From NCBI GenBank assembly GCA_020631105.1, contig JAHDHW010000001.1:146270-203276 (forward strand): DNA of 57,007 bases, given 5' to 3'. This document shows positions 17,063 through 24,816 of the stretch, one piece after another. The DNA is from Saprospiraceae bacterium (GTDB lineage Bacteria > Bacteroidota > Bacteroidia > Chitinophagales > Saprospiraceae). The notes under the pieces are model-generated. The model did no database searches and was not told the DNA's origin. It saw only the letters and a program-made list of their open reading frames with translations. How positions within the stretch are numbered: the first letter of the stretch is position 1; each line of letters opens with the position of its first letter. The translations under genes were made by a program, and so were the position numbers.

Positions 17063-18451
17063 TTAAGAATCTTGGGCGACAGTTCTAAGATTCTCCTGTT
17101 TTGTAATTGTACTTACTCCGGCTTGGCTCATCTCCTTTGGTTTAACATTAGGAAGAAGAAGGGTAAAGGTTGTACCGACATTAAGCATTGACTCAATGCT
17201 TACGGTTCCGCCCATATCGTCGATTATTTTTTTGCAAAGACCGAGACCAAGTCCTGTACCTTTGTAGTGATCATTAGTGTGTAGGCGCTTAAAGAAAAGG
17301 AAGATTTTTTCGTAATACTGTTCTTCAATTCCAATTCCGTTATCAACAAACTGTAACTCAAGGTGATCTTCCGTCAGCTTAGACTTGACGAATATATTAG
17401 GGGTTTTTTCTTCGTTATATTTAATTCCGTTTTCGATGAAATTTTGAAATAACACCGTCATCTCCGTCTCATTGCAGTAAAACTCTGGCAGATCAAAAAC
17501 GTATAAGTCAACGTTTTTGCGCTCAATAATATCGGTTAGGTTAAACTTAACCTTATCCACTATAGTTTGCAGATTAACCATGCTCTTCTTATGAGCTTTA
17601 GTGTTTGTTATTTTAGAATACTCCAAAATATCCGTCACTAAATAATTCATCTGCTCCGCTCCACTTCTTGCAAAGTCTAGCTTTGAAAGCAGGTCATCAT
17701 ATCGCTCTCTTTGGACATCTCTTTTAATTAAATCCAAAAAACTTATGATCGTTCGCAGAGGAGACTTAAGGTCATGAGAAGCGATATAAGTAAATTGCTC
17801 TAATTCTTCCTTCGTCTTTTCCAGATTGGCGTTTTTATCCTGAAGCTCATTGATGAGCTGGTCTTGTTGATCTTGCTGCTTTTTAATACGTTTTTGAAAA
17901 GACCAAATAACCATGACCAGCCAAATCACGCAGACCAAAAAAGCAAAAGGATCATCATAGGGATTATCAACGGTTGGTAAGATCGGCGAATAAAAAATTA
18001 AATACACCGTAGAGAGTACATAGTTCAAGGTGAGTACGGAGTAAAAAATCGTTCTTTGTCTACGATTATCTCCATAGAAGATATAAATCAAAAATAACAA
18101 GACCGTCAATACACTCTCCTCGCTGAATGAGCCTCCAATCAAAACCGTCCAGAGACATACCTGAAAAGGAATAATCCCTGCAACAATAAATCTAGAGTAG
18201 TCAAATAATTGATAATAGTTAAGTAGTAAGGGCAAAGAAACCGTAAACGCCAAACCTAAAGATAAATAGCTGTAATAAATTGGCAGATCAAGCAATATCC
18301 CTACACAAGCCATCGCAAGACATACACAGCCCCCCATGAATGATATTTGGTTCATAAGCGCATACGCACCAAGCCCTTTAGGTTTATCCTTTAATCCTAA
18401 AGAGCTAATTGAGGCCCAAACTTTAGAAATCCTACTTATCAAAAGATTCAT
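17063..18451 (-). CDS. membrane sensor histidine kinase (duplicate A)
   Basis: A 462-residue orphan kinase. Six or so hydrophobic helices fill residues 30-185, with a coiled-coil linker at about 187-220. The HisKA domain has IASHDLKSPLRT with the phospho-acceptor H226. The HATPase domain includes the N-box FIENGIKYNE, DNGIGIEEQYYEKIF and GTGLGLGLCKKI. No receiver domain or response-regulator gene is adjacent. It is a clear paralogue of the next gene (18491-19846), which lies 39 nt upstream in transcription order, so this is a tandem duplication. The signal sensed is unknown. Confidence 0.92.
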   Translation of the reverse strand: MNLLISRISKVWASISSLGLKDKPKGLGAYALMNQISFMGGCVCLAMACVGILLDLPIYYSYLSLGLAFTVSLPLLLNYYQLFDYSRFIVAGIIPFQVCLWTVLIGGSFSEESVLTVLLFLIYIFYGDNRRQRTIFYSVLTLNYVLSTVYLIFYSPILPTVDNPYDDPFAFLVCVIWLVMVIWSFQKRIKKQQDQQDQLINELQDKNANLEKTKEELEQFTYIASHDLKSPLRTIISFLDLIKRDVQRERYDDLLSKLDFARSGAEQMNYLVTDILEYSKITNTKAHKKSMVNLQTIVDKVKFNLTDIIERKNVDLYVFDLPEFYCNETEMTVLFQNFIENGIKYNEEKTPNIFVKSKLTEDHLELQFVDNGIGIEEQYYEKIFLFFKRLHTNDHYKGTGLGLGLCKKIIDDMGGTVSIESMLNVGTTFTLLLPNVKPKEMSQAGVSTITKQENLRTVAQDS

Positions 18452-18490
18452 TCTTTATCATTTATGAACAGAGAAAAGACCAAGCTTTAC

Positions 18491-19846
18491 CTAAACAAGT
18501 AAAGGTTCTTTTTTTTGTTTCATAGGCAAGCTTACTGTTTTACAAAGCGGCATACGTACAACAAATTCAGTCCCGCTGCCAACTTTAGAGCACACTTCTA
18601 CATCGCCATTCATATTTTCTATGATCTTCTTACAAAGACCAAGCCCAAGTCCCGTCCCCGTGTATTCATCATTGTTATGCAGGCGTTTAAACAGCAAAAA
18701 TATCTTATCGTAATACTGTTTTTCGATACCAATCCCATTATCTTTAAAGCTTAAGGTTAAGATCATTCCTTCTACGCTTGCGTTAATCTCTACCTTTGGC
18801 TGACTTTTATCATTATACTTTAGGCCATTTTCTATGAAATTCTGGAACAAGACGGTATAGAGCGTTTCATTTCCTTTTATTACGGGTAGGGCCTCTGATT
18901 TGACCTCACCATTTTTTCCTTCCATCATTATCTTCAAATTATACTTAATCTTATCAAGGATAGTATTAAGATCTATCATTACCTCACAATCTTCTTTTTG
19001 ACTGGAAAGCTGAGAATACTTTAGAATATCTTTTATTAGGTGGTTCATTTGATCTGCCCCATTTCTAGCGTAATTGAGTTTCGAGAGCAAATCAGTATAC
19101 TTTTCTCGGGCAATATCTCTTTGCATTAGCCCCAGAAAACTTATAATTGTACGTAGGGGAGATTTAAGATCATGAGAGGCGATGTATGTAAATTGTTCTA
19201 GCTCCGCTGAAGTCTTTTCTAAGTTAGCATTTTTCTCTTGTAAAGTTGAGATAAGCTGTACTCGTTTATCCCGATTATACTTTATTTGCCCTTGATAAGC
19301 CTGAATAATCTTAATGATCCAAATACCAGACATTATAAATGCGACAGCCTGGTGAGGTGAATTCTGTGGCAGATCAAATAGGCTTCCAAAAAAAAGGATA
19401 TATGCCTCTGCTCCGAAGTAGGCTGTAAAAGCAAAAACACATAAGACAACCATATACTGTTTGCTTTTATAATAGAGCATATAAATTAAGAAGATCGAAA
19501 CAACCAAAATACTTTCTTCCCCTGAACCACCGCCACCAACAACTAAATTGATAGCTATCAACAAAGGGTGAATAACCGTAATAATAAACTTAGATAGATA
19601 AACTTGACGAAAGTAGTTAAAGACAACAGTCAGTACGACCGATGTTCCAAAAATGGTAGATAGTACAAATATTACCCATGGGATATCGGTAAAAAAGGAA
19701 GATACTATCATAGAGATGAATAAGAAACCTCCAAGTATACCCATTTGGTTTATCAGGGAAAGAATAGCGTTCTCTTCATGGTCATCTCCTGCACCAAAAG
19801 CTTTTGCGCGCTCCCAAAGAATAAAGATTTTATTAATAATATCCAT
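18491..19846 (-). CDS. membrane sensor histidine kinase (duplicate B)
   Basis: A 451-residue kinase with the same plan as its neighbour: multi-helix membrane domain (about 33-185), coiled coil, HisKA (IASHDLKSPLRT, H225), and HATPase (FIENGLKYNDK, DNGIGIEKQYYDKIF, GTGLGLGLCKKI). The kinase core is nearly identical to duplicate A, while the membrane part has diverged strongly. That suggests retained output with changed input. It is transcribed first, with duplicate A following after 39 nt. No cognate regulator nearby. Confidence 0.92.
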   Translation of the reverse strand: MDIINKIFILWERAKAFGAGDDHEENAILSLINQMGILGGFLFISMIVSSFFTDIPWVIFVLSTIFGTSVVLTVVFNYFRQVYLSKFIITVIHPLLIAINLVVGGGGSGEESILVVSIFLIYMLYYKSKQYMVVLCVFAFTAYFGAEAYILFFGSLFDLPQNSPHQAVAFIMSGIWIIKIIQAYQGQIKYNRDKRVQLISTLQEKNANLEKTSAELEQFTYIASHDLKSPLRTIISFLGLMQRDIAREKYTDLLSKLNYARNGADQMNHLIKDILKYSQLSSQKEDCEVMIDLNTILDKIKYNLKIMMEGKNGEVKSEALPVIKGNETLYTVLFQNFIENGLKYNDKSQPKVEINASVEGMILTLSFKDNGIGIEKQYYDKIFLLFKRLHNNDEYTGTGLGLGLCKKIIENMNGDVEVCSKVGSGTEFVVRMPLCKTVSLPMKQKKEPLLV

Positions 19847-19951
19847 GCTTGCTAAATCCGAATAGGTTAGATTTTAGTCCAGTAAATAGGAATGATTGTT
19901 AATGATTAATATTCGGAGATGCTTTGGTCTGCTTATTGATTAATATCTAAT

Positions 19952-21340
19952 ATGAAGACGTCAAAAATTAAACCAGAAGATATTAATCTCTTATGTCAAT
20001 TGTTAAAATTGCCAGAAGCTACCATAATATTTGACCCATCAGGTAGTATTTCTTCAAACAAGCTGTCAGTAGCAAAGGACGTCACTCAACTACTACAACA
20101 AGCCAAAAAATTTAATGCCTGCCTCAATTTATCAGGGCAACCTTTGGAGGTGCTTTCCTTTGATTTAATCTTAGAACCTGGGCAACCACAACAGAAATAT
20201 AAAGCATTCACTGGTCATCACTTCCTTGGATTCAATAACCCAGATGGAAGCCTGCGCTGGTTCCAACCCGCGAAGGCCAGTGCTCCGCACTTTCTTCATC
20301 TATATAATGGCTCAGGGTGGAAAGCCCGGATAATAAGAACCGTGGCCAAGCTTTCTTTTAAACTAGGCTTACAAAATAAATTTAGCGCCTGTAACTTCTG
20401 TTTGTACAGCAAGGATGCAAACCACTTTTCGGCAATCTATGGTACAAACGAACTCGCAATCTTTACCGGCACGATCGGAAAAAACCGAAAAGCCGTTGCA
20501 GCTATTTGTACTAAAGACAAAGCGCAGGATTATATAAAGATTCCAATTTCAAATACTGCAAAGGCTCTCGTAAATACAGAATATTCTCATTTAAATACTT
20601 TAAGTAAATACTCCTTCGAAGCACTGCAGATACCTAAAGCAAGCTGGGTAGGGCAAAACTTAAAGCTCAACAATATCATGCCTTCGAACCGGGTAGAAAC
20701 AATTGAAATCAAGGATCAACACCTTGCAGCTCTAAAAGAGTTTTTTGAAAACACCTTGAAGGTAAAAATCCTGGCGCAAACAGATATCTACAAAAAAGTA
20801 GAAACCCGGATAAATAGTCTTAAGCACCAGAAGCCCGTAGATCTGTCTCCTGAAAAACAGACTAAATTATTGGAGCACCTAGTAGCCTTATTTCAAAGCT
20901 TTGACCAAAGTCAATTAGTAAGTCTTTGCTATGCTCATGGTGATTTCACGCCATGGAATATGTTTGTCAGCCCCAATAAAATACATGTGTATGATTGGGA
21001 ATTAGCAATGCCGGAGCAACTCCCTCTTTTCGATTTGTTCCATCACGTTATCCAATCCAGTGTACTGATACAGCATCAAGCTTATCAAAAAATTAAACCT
21101 AAGATCGAAGCCTTAGGAAAAAGACCGGAAATTGAAGAGATACTCCACAGTAGTAAAATGAATTTTTGGTCATGCTACCGATGGTATCTATTGGATAACT
21201 GTAGCTATTACTTGGACTTATATACCCGACAGGAAAAACTTCATCCGCAGGCCAACTGGTTGGTCGATTGTTGGATCGAAGCCACCAGGGATGCAATCAG
21301 AATGCCTGGCACCAAAAATAAATCTCTAGAAAACGTATAG
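19952..21340 (+). CDS. APH/choline-kinase-fold phosphotransferase, function unknown
   Basis: A 462-residue cytoplasmic protein. The C-terminal half carries the kinase Brenner motif HGDFTPWNM (H329, D331, N336) and a metal-binding DWE (D348), as in aminoglycoside and choline phosphotransferases. The N-terminal 250 residues look like a diverged nucleotide-binding lobe with no motif that can be named. It is not evidently a resistance gene: such proteins in Bacteroidota often phosphorylate sugars or lipids in envelope synthesis. Neighbours give no pathway. Substrate left open. Confidence 0.6.
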   Translation: MKTSKIKPEDINLLCQLLKLPEATIIFDPSGSISSNKLSVAKDVTQLLQQAKKFNACLNLSGQPLEVLSFDLILEPGQPQQKYKAFTGHHFLGFNNPDGSLRWFQPAKASAPHFLHLYNGSGWKARIIRTVAKLSFKLGLQNKFSACNFCLYSKDANHFSAIYGTNELAIFTGTIGKNRKAVAAICTKDKAQDYIKIPISNTAKALVNTEYSHLNTLSKYSFEALQIPKASWVGQNLKLNNIMPSNRVETIEIKDQHLAALKEFFENTLKVKILAQTDIYKKVETRINSLKHQKPVDLSPEKQTKLLEHLVALFQSFDQSQLVSLCYAHGDFTPWNMFVSPNKIHVYDWELAMPEQLPLFDLFHHVIQSSVLIQHQAYQKIKPKIEALGKRPEIEEILHSSKMNFWSCYRWYLLDNCSYYLDLYTRQEKLHPQANWLVDCWIEATRDAIRMPGTKNKSLENV

Positions 21341-21424
21341 TTGATCCTTTCGCATTTTTCAAAAGCAGTATTTATCCGCTCCAGATTCGCCTTTCTATTA
21401 TAATTGAAGGTGAAAAATAATGCT

Positions 21425-21449
21425 TACCTTGTTTCAAAATGACAAGGTA
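21425..21449 (+). promoter_or_regulatory. hairpin overlapping the start codon of the 21449 gene
   Basis: TACCTTGT and ACAAGGTA form 8-bp perfect arms around a 9-nt loop. The last base of the right arm is the A of the ATG at 21449, so the folded form would block initiation. Confidence 0.5.
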
Positions 21450-21805
21450 TGAATGAAAACGCTACTTCACATTCCGATATCAACACGGTATTCATCGCTC
21501 ACCTCATATTGGTGATCATTGCCTGGGCTGGTCCATTCGTTTTTCCCTGGTATTTGATGGTCCTTGGTTATGGCATTGTGGTTGGTCAGTTTATTTACTA
21601 CAAAAGATGCCTGTTGAATCAAGCACATGGTCTTGACGATAGCGGCGATCATACTTTTTACTCTCACTTATTCGAGAAAATGGGTTTTCGACCGAATCGA
21701 AAAAAACTTAAAGACTTTGTCCGTGGTTATCTATATGTAATCCTTGCTATATTTACAATTGCATTGCAATTAGGGCTTGGCTATCAGGCTTATCTATCCA
21801 GATAA
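21449..21805 (+). CDS. small integral membrane protein, unknown
   Basis: A 118-residue protein with two closely spaced helices (about 13-52), a hydrophilic loop rich in His and Asp (AHGLDDSGDHTFYSHLFEKMGF) and a third helix (about 93-115). No family could be named with confidence. The universal stress protein gene begins 12 nt downstream, so the two are probably co-transcribed. A hairpin covers its start codon. Confidence 0.7.
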   Translation: MNENATSHSDINTVFIAHLILVIIAWAGPFVFPWYLMVLGYGIVVGQFIYYKRCLLNQAHGLDDSGDHTFYSHLFEKMGFRPNRKKLKDFVRGYLYVILAIFTIALQLGLGYQAYLSR

Positions 21806-21817
21806 AATAATTTCTTT

Positions 21818-22630
21818 ATGCATAGCATTCTTGTTCCCACAGACTTTTCAAAAAACACACATACTGCACTTTCGTATGCCATTGATCTTGCGAACCAGTT
21901 TGGTTGCAAACTTATCCTGTTTAACACCTACAAGCTTAGCCATCGCGCGGGTATGTATATTGGTGTCGAAAAAATGATGCGGGAAGAGTCCAAAGTCCAA
22001 ATGGCAGAATTACTCCGAGAGGTGCGTCCGCTAATTAAAGGGGATGCAACTGTCGAAGGCAAGGTTGCTAAAGGAGAAGCTATTCCTACGATTATCCGGG
22101 CAGCCAAAAAATTGGAGATTAACCTCATCGTAATGGGTACGCAAGGAGCAAGCGGCCTCAAAGAAGTCTTTATCGGCAGTACTACTAATGGAGTCATTAA
22201 AGGTTCAAAAATTCCTGTATTAGCTGTCCCTTCTGAGTATAAATATCAAGCCATCAAAACCGTCGCACTTTCCTTAGACGGAGAATCTATAAGCTCTGAG
22301 TTATCTCTGGAATCCCTTCGGATGATTATCTATCGATACAATGCAGATGTCCGGATTTTTCATATCACCTCTCCAGGGCAATCTGTCGATGTAGAACTCA
22401 AAGGAAAACTTCCAAAAATCCTGAGTAGAATTGATCATTCTGTCCAGCTTATTGAAGCCGAATCTGATCAAATTAATCAAAGTATTAAACACTTCGTTGA
22501 AGAAGAAAAAGCGGATTTACTTTGTATGATCAAAAGAGACAGAGGCTTCTGGGGCAATCTTTTCCATAGCAGTGTTACCACTCGCGAAGTCTTTAGTTCG
22601 ACGGTTCCTTTGCTCATTCTCTTCGATTAA
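21818..22630 (+). CDS. universal stress protein (tandem UspA domains)
   Basis: A 270-residue cytoplasmic protein with two Usp folds (about 1-141 and 145-270). The first keeps the ATP-binding signature: MGTQGASGLKEVFIGSTTN fits Gx2Gx9GS. The second (IKRDRGFWGNLFHSSVTT) has lost the first glycine of the pattern and may not bind nucleotide. Usp proteins modulate survival under starvation or oxidative stress. It sits 12 nt after the small membrane protein gene. Confidence 0.9.
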   Translation: MHSILVPTDFSKNTHTALSYAIDLANQFGCKLILFNTYKLSHRAGMYIGVEKMMREESKVQMAELLREVRPLIKGDATVEGKVAKGEAIPTIIRAAKKLEINLIVMGTQGASGLKEVFIGSTTNGVIKGSKIPVLAVPSEYKYQAIKTVALSLDGESISSELSLESLRMIIYRYNADVRIFHITSPGQSVDVELKGKLPKILSRIDHSVQLIEAESDQINQSIKHFVEEEKADLLCMIKRDRGFWGNLFHSSVTTREVFSSTVPLLILFD

Positions 22631-22710
22631 TCTTTCTGAACATTTTAGATTTTAATGCGCTTAAACGGTAGGGTTTGCTGACTGGATTGCGTTTAAAAGT
22701 GGGGAAGTAG

Positions 22711-22737
22711 TTACAAATTTTCTTTAAGCATTTGTAA
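22711..22737. repeat. 8-bp inverted repeat upstream of the OmpA-type gene
   Basis: TTACAAAT and ATTTGTAA separated by 11 nt, about 90 nt upstream of the -7 box at 22828. It could be an operator or a weak transcript end for the Usp gene. Confidence 0.35.
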
Positions 22738-22827
22738 TCAACTTAACTTGTGGACAATACATATTTTTTAATAATCCATAGAAAAAACAACGATGCTTTT
22801 TCTTTATAAAAATAAACCTTTATTGCT

Positions 22828-22835
22828 TACTTTTG
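22828..22835 (+). promoter_or_regulatory. -7 box (TACTTTTG) of the OmpA-type lipoprotein gene
   Basis: Matches TAnnTTTG and predicts a transcript start near 22842, giving a leader of roughly 58 nt. The -33 element is not obvious. Confidence 0.5.
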
Positions 22836-22899
22836 TCTCCAGTCTTGGCTTCCCGGGCTATAATAATCATTCAAACAACAATTTTAAAACTTACTAAAA

Positions 22900-23679
22900 A
22901 TGAGAAAACTAGTCAATTTATCTTTGATGCTAGTCGCTATCAGTCTCTTATTTCCATCTTGTGTTTCCAAGAAAAAATTTACAGAGCTTTTAACTTCTAA
23001 AGAAGCTGTTGATGCAAGCTTATCTGCTTCACAACAAAAAGTGAAAATGTTAGAAGGAGAGAAAGAAGAGTTGATGAGCGCTAAAGCGGATTTAGAATCA
23101 AAAGCAGCAACACTTGAAGGAGAGCTTTCTTCAGCTACCTCTAAGTTAAGCACTGCTGAAGCAAGTCTTTCAGAAGCAGAAACGAAGCTTTCACAAGCTG
23201 AGGTTGAGCTTGCACAGGCTGAGCAAAGTATTAAAGGTGTTTTCAGCCCTTATGCTGGAACTAACCTTGACATCATGCGTCGTGATGACCGCCTTTACAT
23301 CAACCTTGGTGAGCCTGTTACTTTTGGTAGTGGTTCTACTCGTGTTGCACGTAAATACCGCGATCAAATCAAATCTATTGCTGAAGTATTAAAAGCTAAT
23401 CCAAATCTAAGTGTACAGGTTGAAGGTCACTCTGACAACGCTAAATTCTTAGAGGGTAAAGGTAACAACTGGAGCTTAAGCATGAATCGTGCTATGAGTG
23501 CAATGAATATCTTACTTCGTGAAGGCGTTAGCCCTAATCAATTGTCTGCTGTAGGACGTGGAGAGTTTGCACCTGTAGATGCTAACAATCCTGATTCTAA
23601 AGAAGCAAGAGCTATGAACCGTCGGGTAGAGTTTGTAGTAGTTCCTGATCTTTCTAGCTTACCAGAAGTTAATCCTTAA
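22900..23679 (+). CDS. OmpA-family peptidoglycan-binding lipoprotein with coiled coil
   Basis: A 259-residue envelope protein. A lipoprotein signal ends in LLFPSC (Cys near residue 22). An Ala/Glu/Leu/Ser heptad coiled coil (about 35-105) precedes an OmpA_C domain (about 125-250; VEGHSDN, NWSLSMNRAMSAMNIL, GRGEFAP, NRRVEFVV) that should grip peptidoglycan. It likely tethers the outer membrane to the wall. It has its own promoter and a very strong terminator, so it is probably an abundant single-gene transcript. Confidence 0.9.
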   Translation: MRKLVNLSLMLVAISLLFPSCVSKKKFTELLTSKEAVDASLSASQQKVKMLEGEKEELMSAKADLESKAATLEGELSSATSKLSTAEASLSEAETKLSQAEVELAQAEQSIKGVFSPYAGTNLDIMRRDDRLYINLGEPVTFGSGSTRVARKYRDQIKSIAEVLKANPNLSVQVEGHSDNAKFLEGKGNNWSLSMNRAMSAMNILLREGVSPNQLSAVGRGEFAPVDANNPDSKEARAMNRRVEFVVVPDLSSLPEVNP

Positions 23680-23709
23680 GGATTTGAGGTAATTAGAACT
23701 CAGATAAAT

Positions 23710-23746
23710 AAAAAACCCTGATTTGCTTAGCGAATCAGGGTTTTTT
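23710..23746 (+). terminator. Rho-independent terminator of the OmpA-type gene
   Basis: A 17-bp stem with one G-U pair and a TTA loop, starting AAAAAACCCTGATT and ending in TTTTTT. It begins 30 nt after the stop codon. Confidence 0.92.
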
Positions 23747-23780
23747 ATTTAAAGTGTCTATATTAAGACTACTCGGTTTC

Positions 23781-23906
23781 TTATTGAGGCACACCACTAT
23801 AGTTTGAATAATAGATGTAAGCCCAAAGGATAACGAAAAAGAAGAAAAACAAAAATATTTTCGCTACGAAACTACCTTTTTTTCCTGCATTATTAACTTC
23901 GCTCAT
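23781..23906 (-). CDS. 41-residue single-helix membrane microprotein
   Basis: An ATG at 23906 opens a 41-codon frame ended by TAA at 23781. A charged, polar N-terminus (MSEVNNAGKKGS) is followed by one strongly hydrophobic segment (about 15-32, with five successive Phe in FLFFFFFVILW) and a short tail (YYSNYSGVPQ). The design (Lys-rich start, single helix, tidy polar tail) resembles real small subunits of membrane complexes rather than random sequence. It converges on the OmpA-type gene, whose terminator lies between them. No homologue can be named from memory; role unknown. Confidence 0.55.
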   Translation of the reverse strand: MSEVNNAGKKGSFVAKIFLFFFFFVILWAYIYYSNYSGVPQ

Positions 23907-24064
23907 ATTTGATAAGTTTTATATTTCATTGATTGATTTTGCAAAGTAAAAGAAAATTTAGGGAACATCAAAGCGCCCTATTAAAGTTGAGCCATTACTC
24001 TTAGAACAAAAACTCGTCCAGCGAGTTTGAAATATGGCTTCATTGACTAAAATTTGACCTAAAC

Positions 24065-24808
24065 ATGAAATTAATTCACCTATTATTTATCCTACTTCTT
24101 TCAACTTGTTTTCTCTGTAGTTGTGCCTCCGAAGAAGATCGTACACCAATCAGGTCTTATTATTTTCCAATCGATAGCCTAACGACACCATTAGTTTACG
24201 AATATCAGCCACTTGGTACGGATACGATCTCCGGCCCTAATTATTGGTACTTTCGCACCCTGGAAACGGATACCGCTACCTATTTCACTACGAATATTTA
24301 CAACCAGTTTTTTGAGGTAGAACAGTTTTCCACCGAAGAAGTCGTCCGTAACGGTACGATGATCAAAGATTATTTTCTTTTTGCTTTCGACAGTACAGGC
24401 CTGCAATATCAAATTCCAGCAGAGATTGAATACAATACTGGTTTTCCTTTCGAAGTCAAAGACTCCACCGGCGTTTTTCTGCAAAAAATTAAATTTACCT
24501 TTAGTGAAGAGCCCATACATACCACAACAGTCATCAAAAATAGACGTTATATGGGTGCGGTCAAATATGATTTTAATGGTCAATTCTTGGATGCCATCAA
24601 ATTTAGCGTCCGCGAAATAATTGACGATTACGCTGAAGGACATCTTGAAACAGAAACGGAAGGTGTCGAAATCTATGCAAAAAACATCGGTTTAGTCTAT
24701 TATAAGAAAACCGTAGGAGATAAATTAGCTATGGAATATCGACTAATTGATCGTTATACCATGGAAGACTTAGAGAAAAAATTTGCCGCAACTTTAGAAG
24801 ACGAATAA
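24065..24808 (+). CDS. hypothetical lipoprotein
   Basis: A 247-residue protein with a lipoprotein signal (LLLSTCFLCSC, acylated Cys near residue 20) and a beta-rich mature part (PLVYEYQPLG, YWYFRTLETD, YYKKTVGDKLAMEYRLI) with no recognised motif. It ends 8 nt before the gliding-motility-type secreted protein and is presumably co-transcribed with it. Confidence 0.75.
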   Translation: MKLIHLLFILLLSTCFLCSCASEEDRTPIRSYYFPIDSLTTPLVYEYQPLGTDTISGPNYWYFRTLETDTATYFTTNIYNQFFEVEQFSTEEVVRNGTMIKDYFLFAFDSTGLQYQIPAEIEYNTGFPFEVKDSTGVFLQKIKFTFSEEPIHTTTVIKNRRYMGAVKYDFNGQFLDAIKFSVREIIDDYAEGHLETETEGVEIYAKNIGLVYYKKTVGDKLAMEYRLIDRYTMEDLEKKFAATLEDE

Positions 24809-24816
24809 GGTAATCC

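Noticed and set aside
18491-18530. Hairpin plus T-run at the end of histidine kinase B
   Set aside because: The T-run is on the plus strand, against transcription, and part of the stem lies in the coding end.
19952-21340. Aminoglycoside resistance gene
   Set aside because: Only the general kinase motif is shared; length and N-terminal half do not match resistance enzymes and no mobile context is present.
24191-24643. 150-codon minus-strand frame
   Set aside because: Antisense to the lipoprotein gene; no start context or motif.
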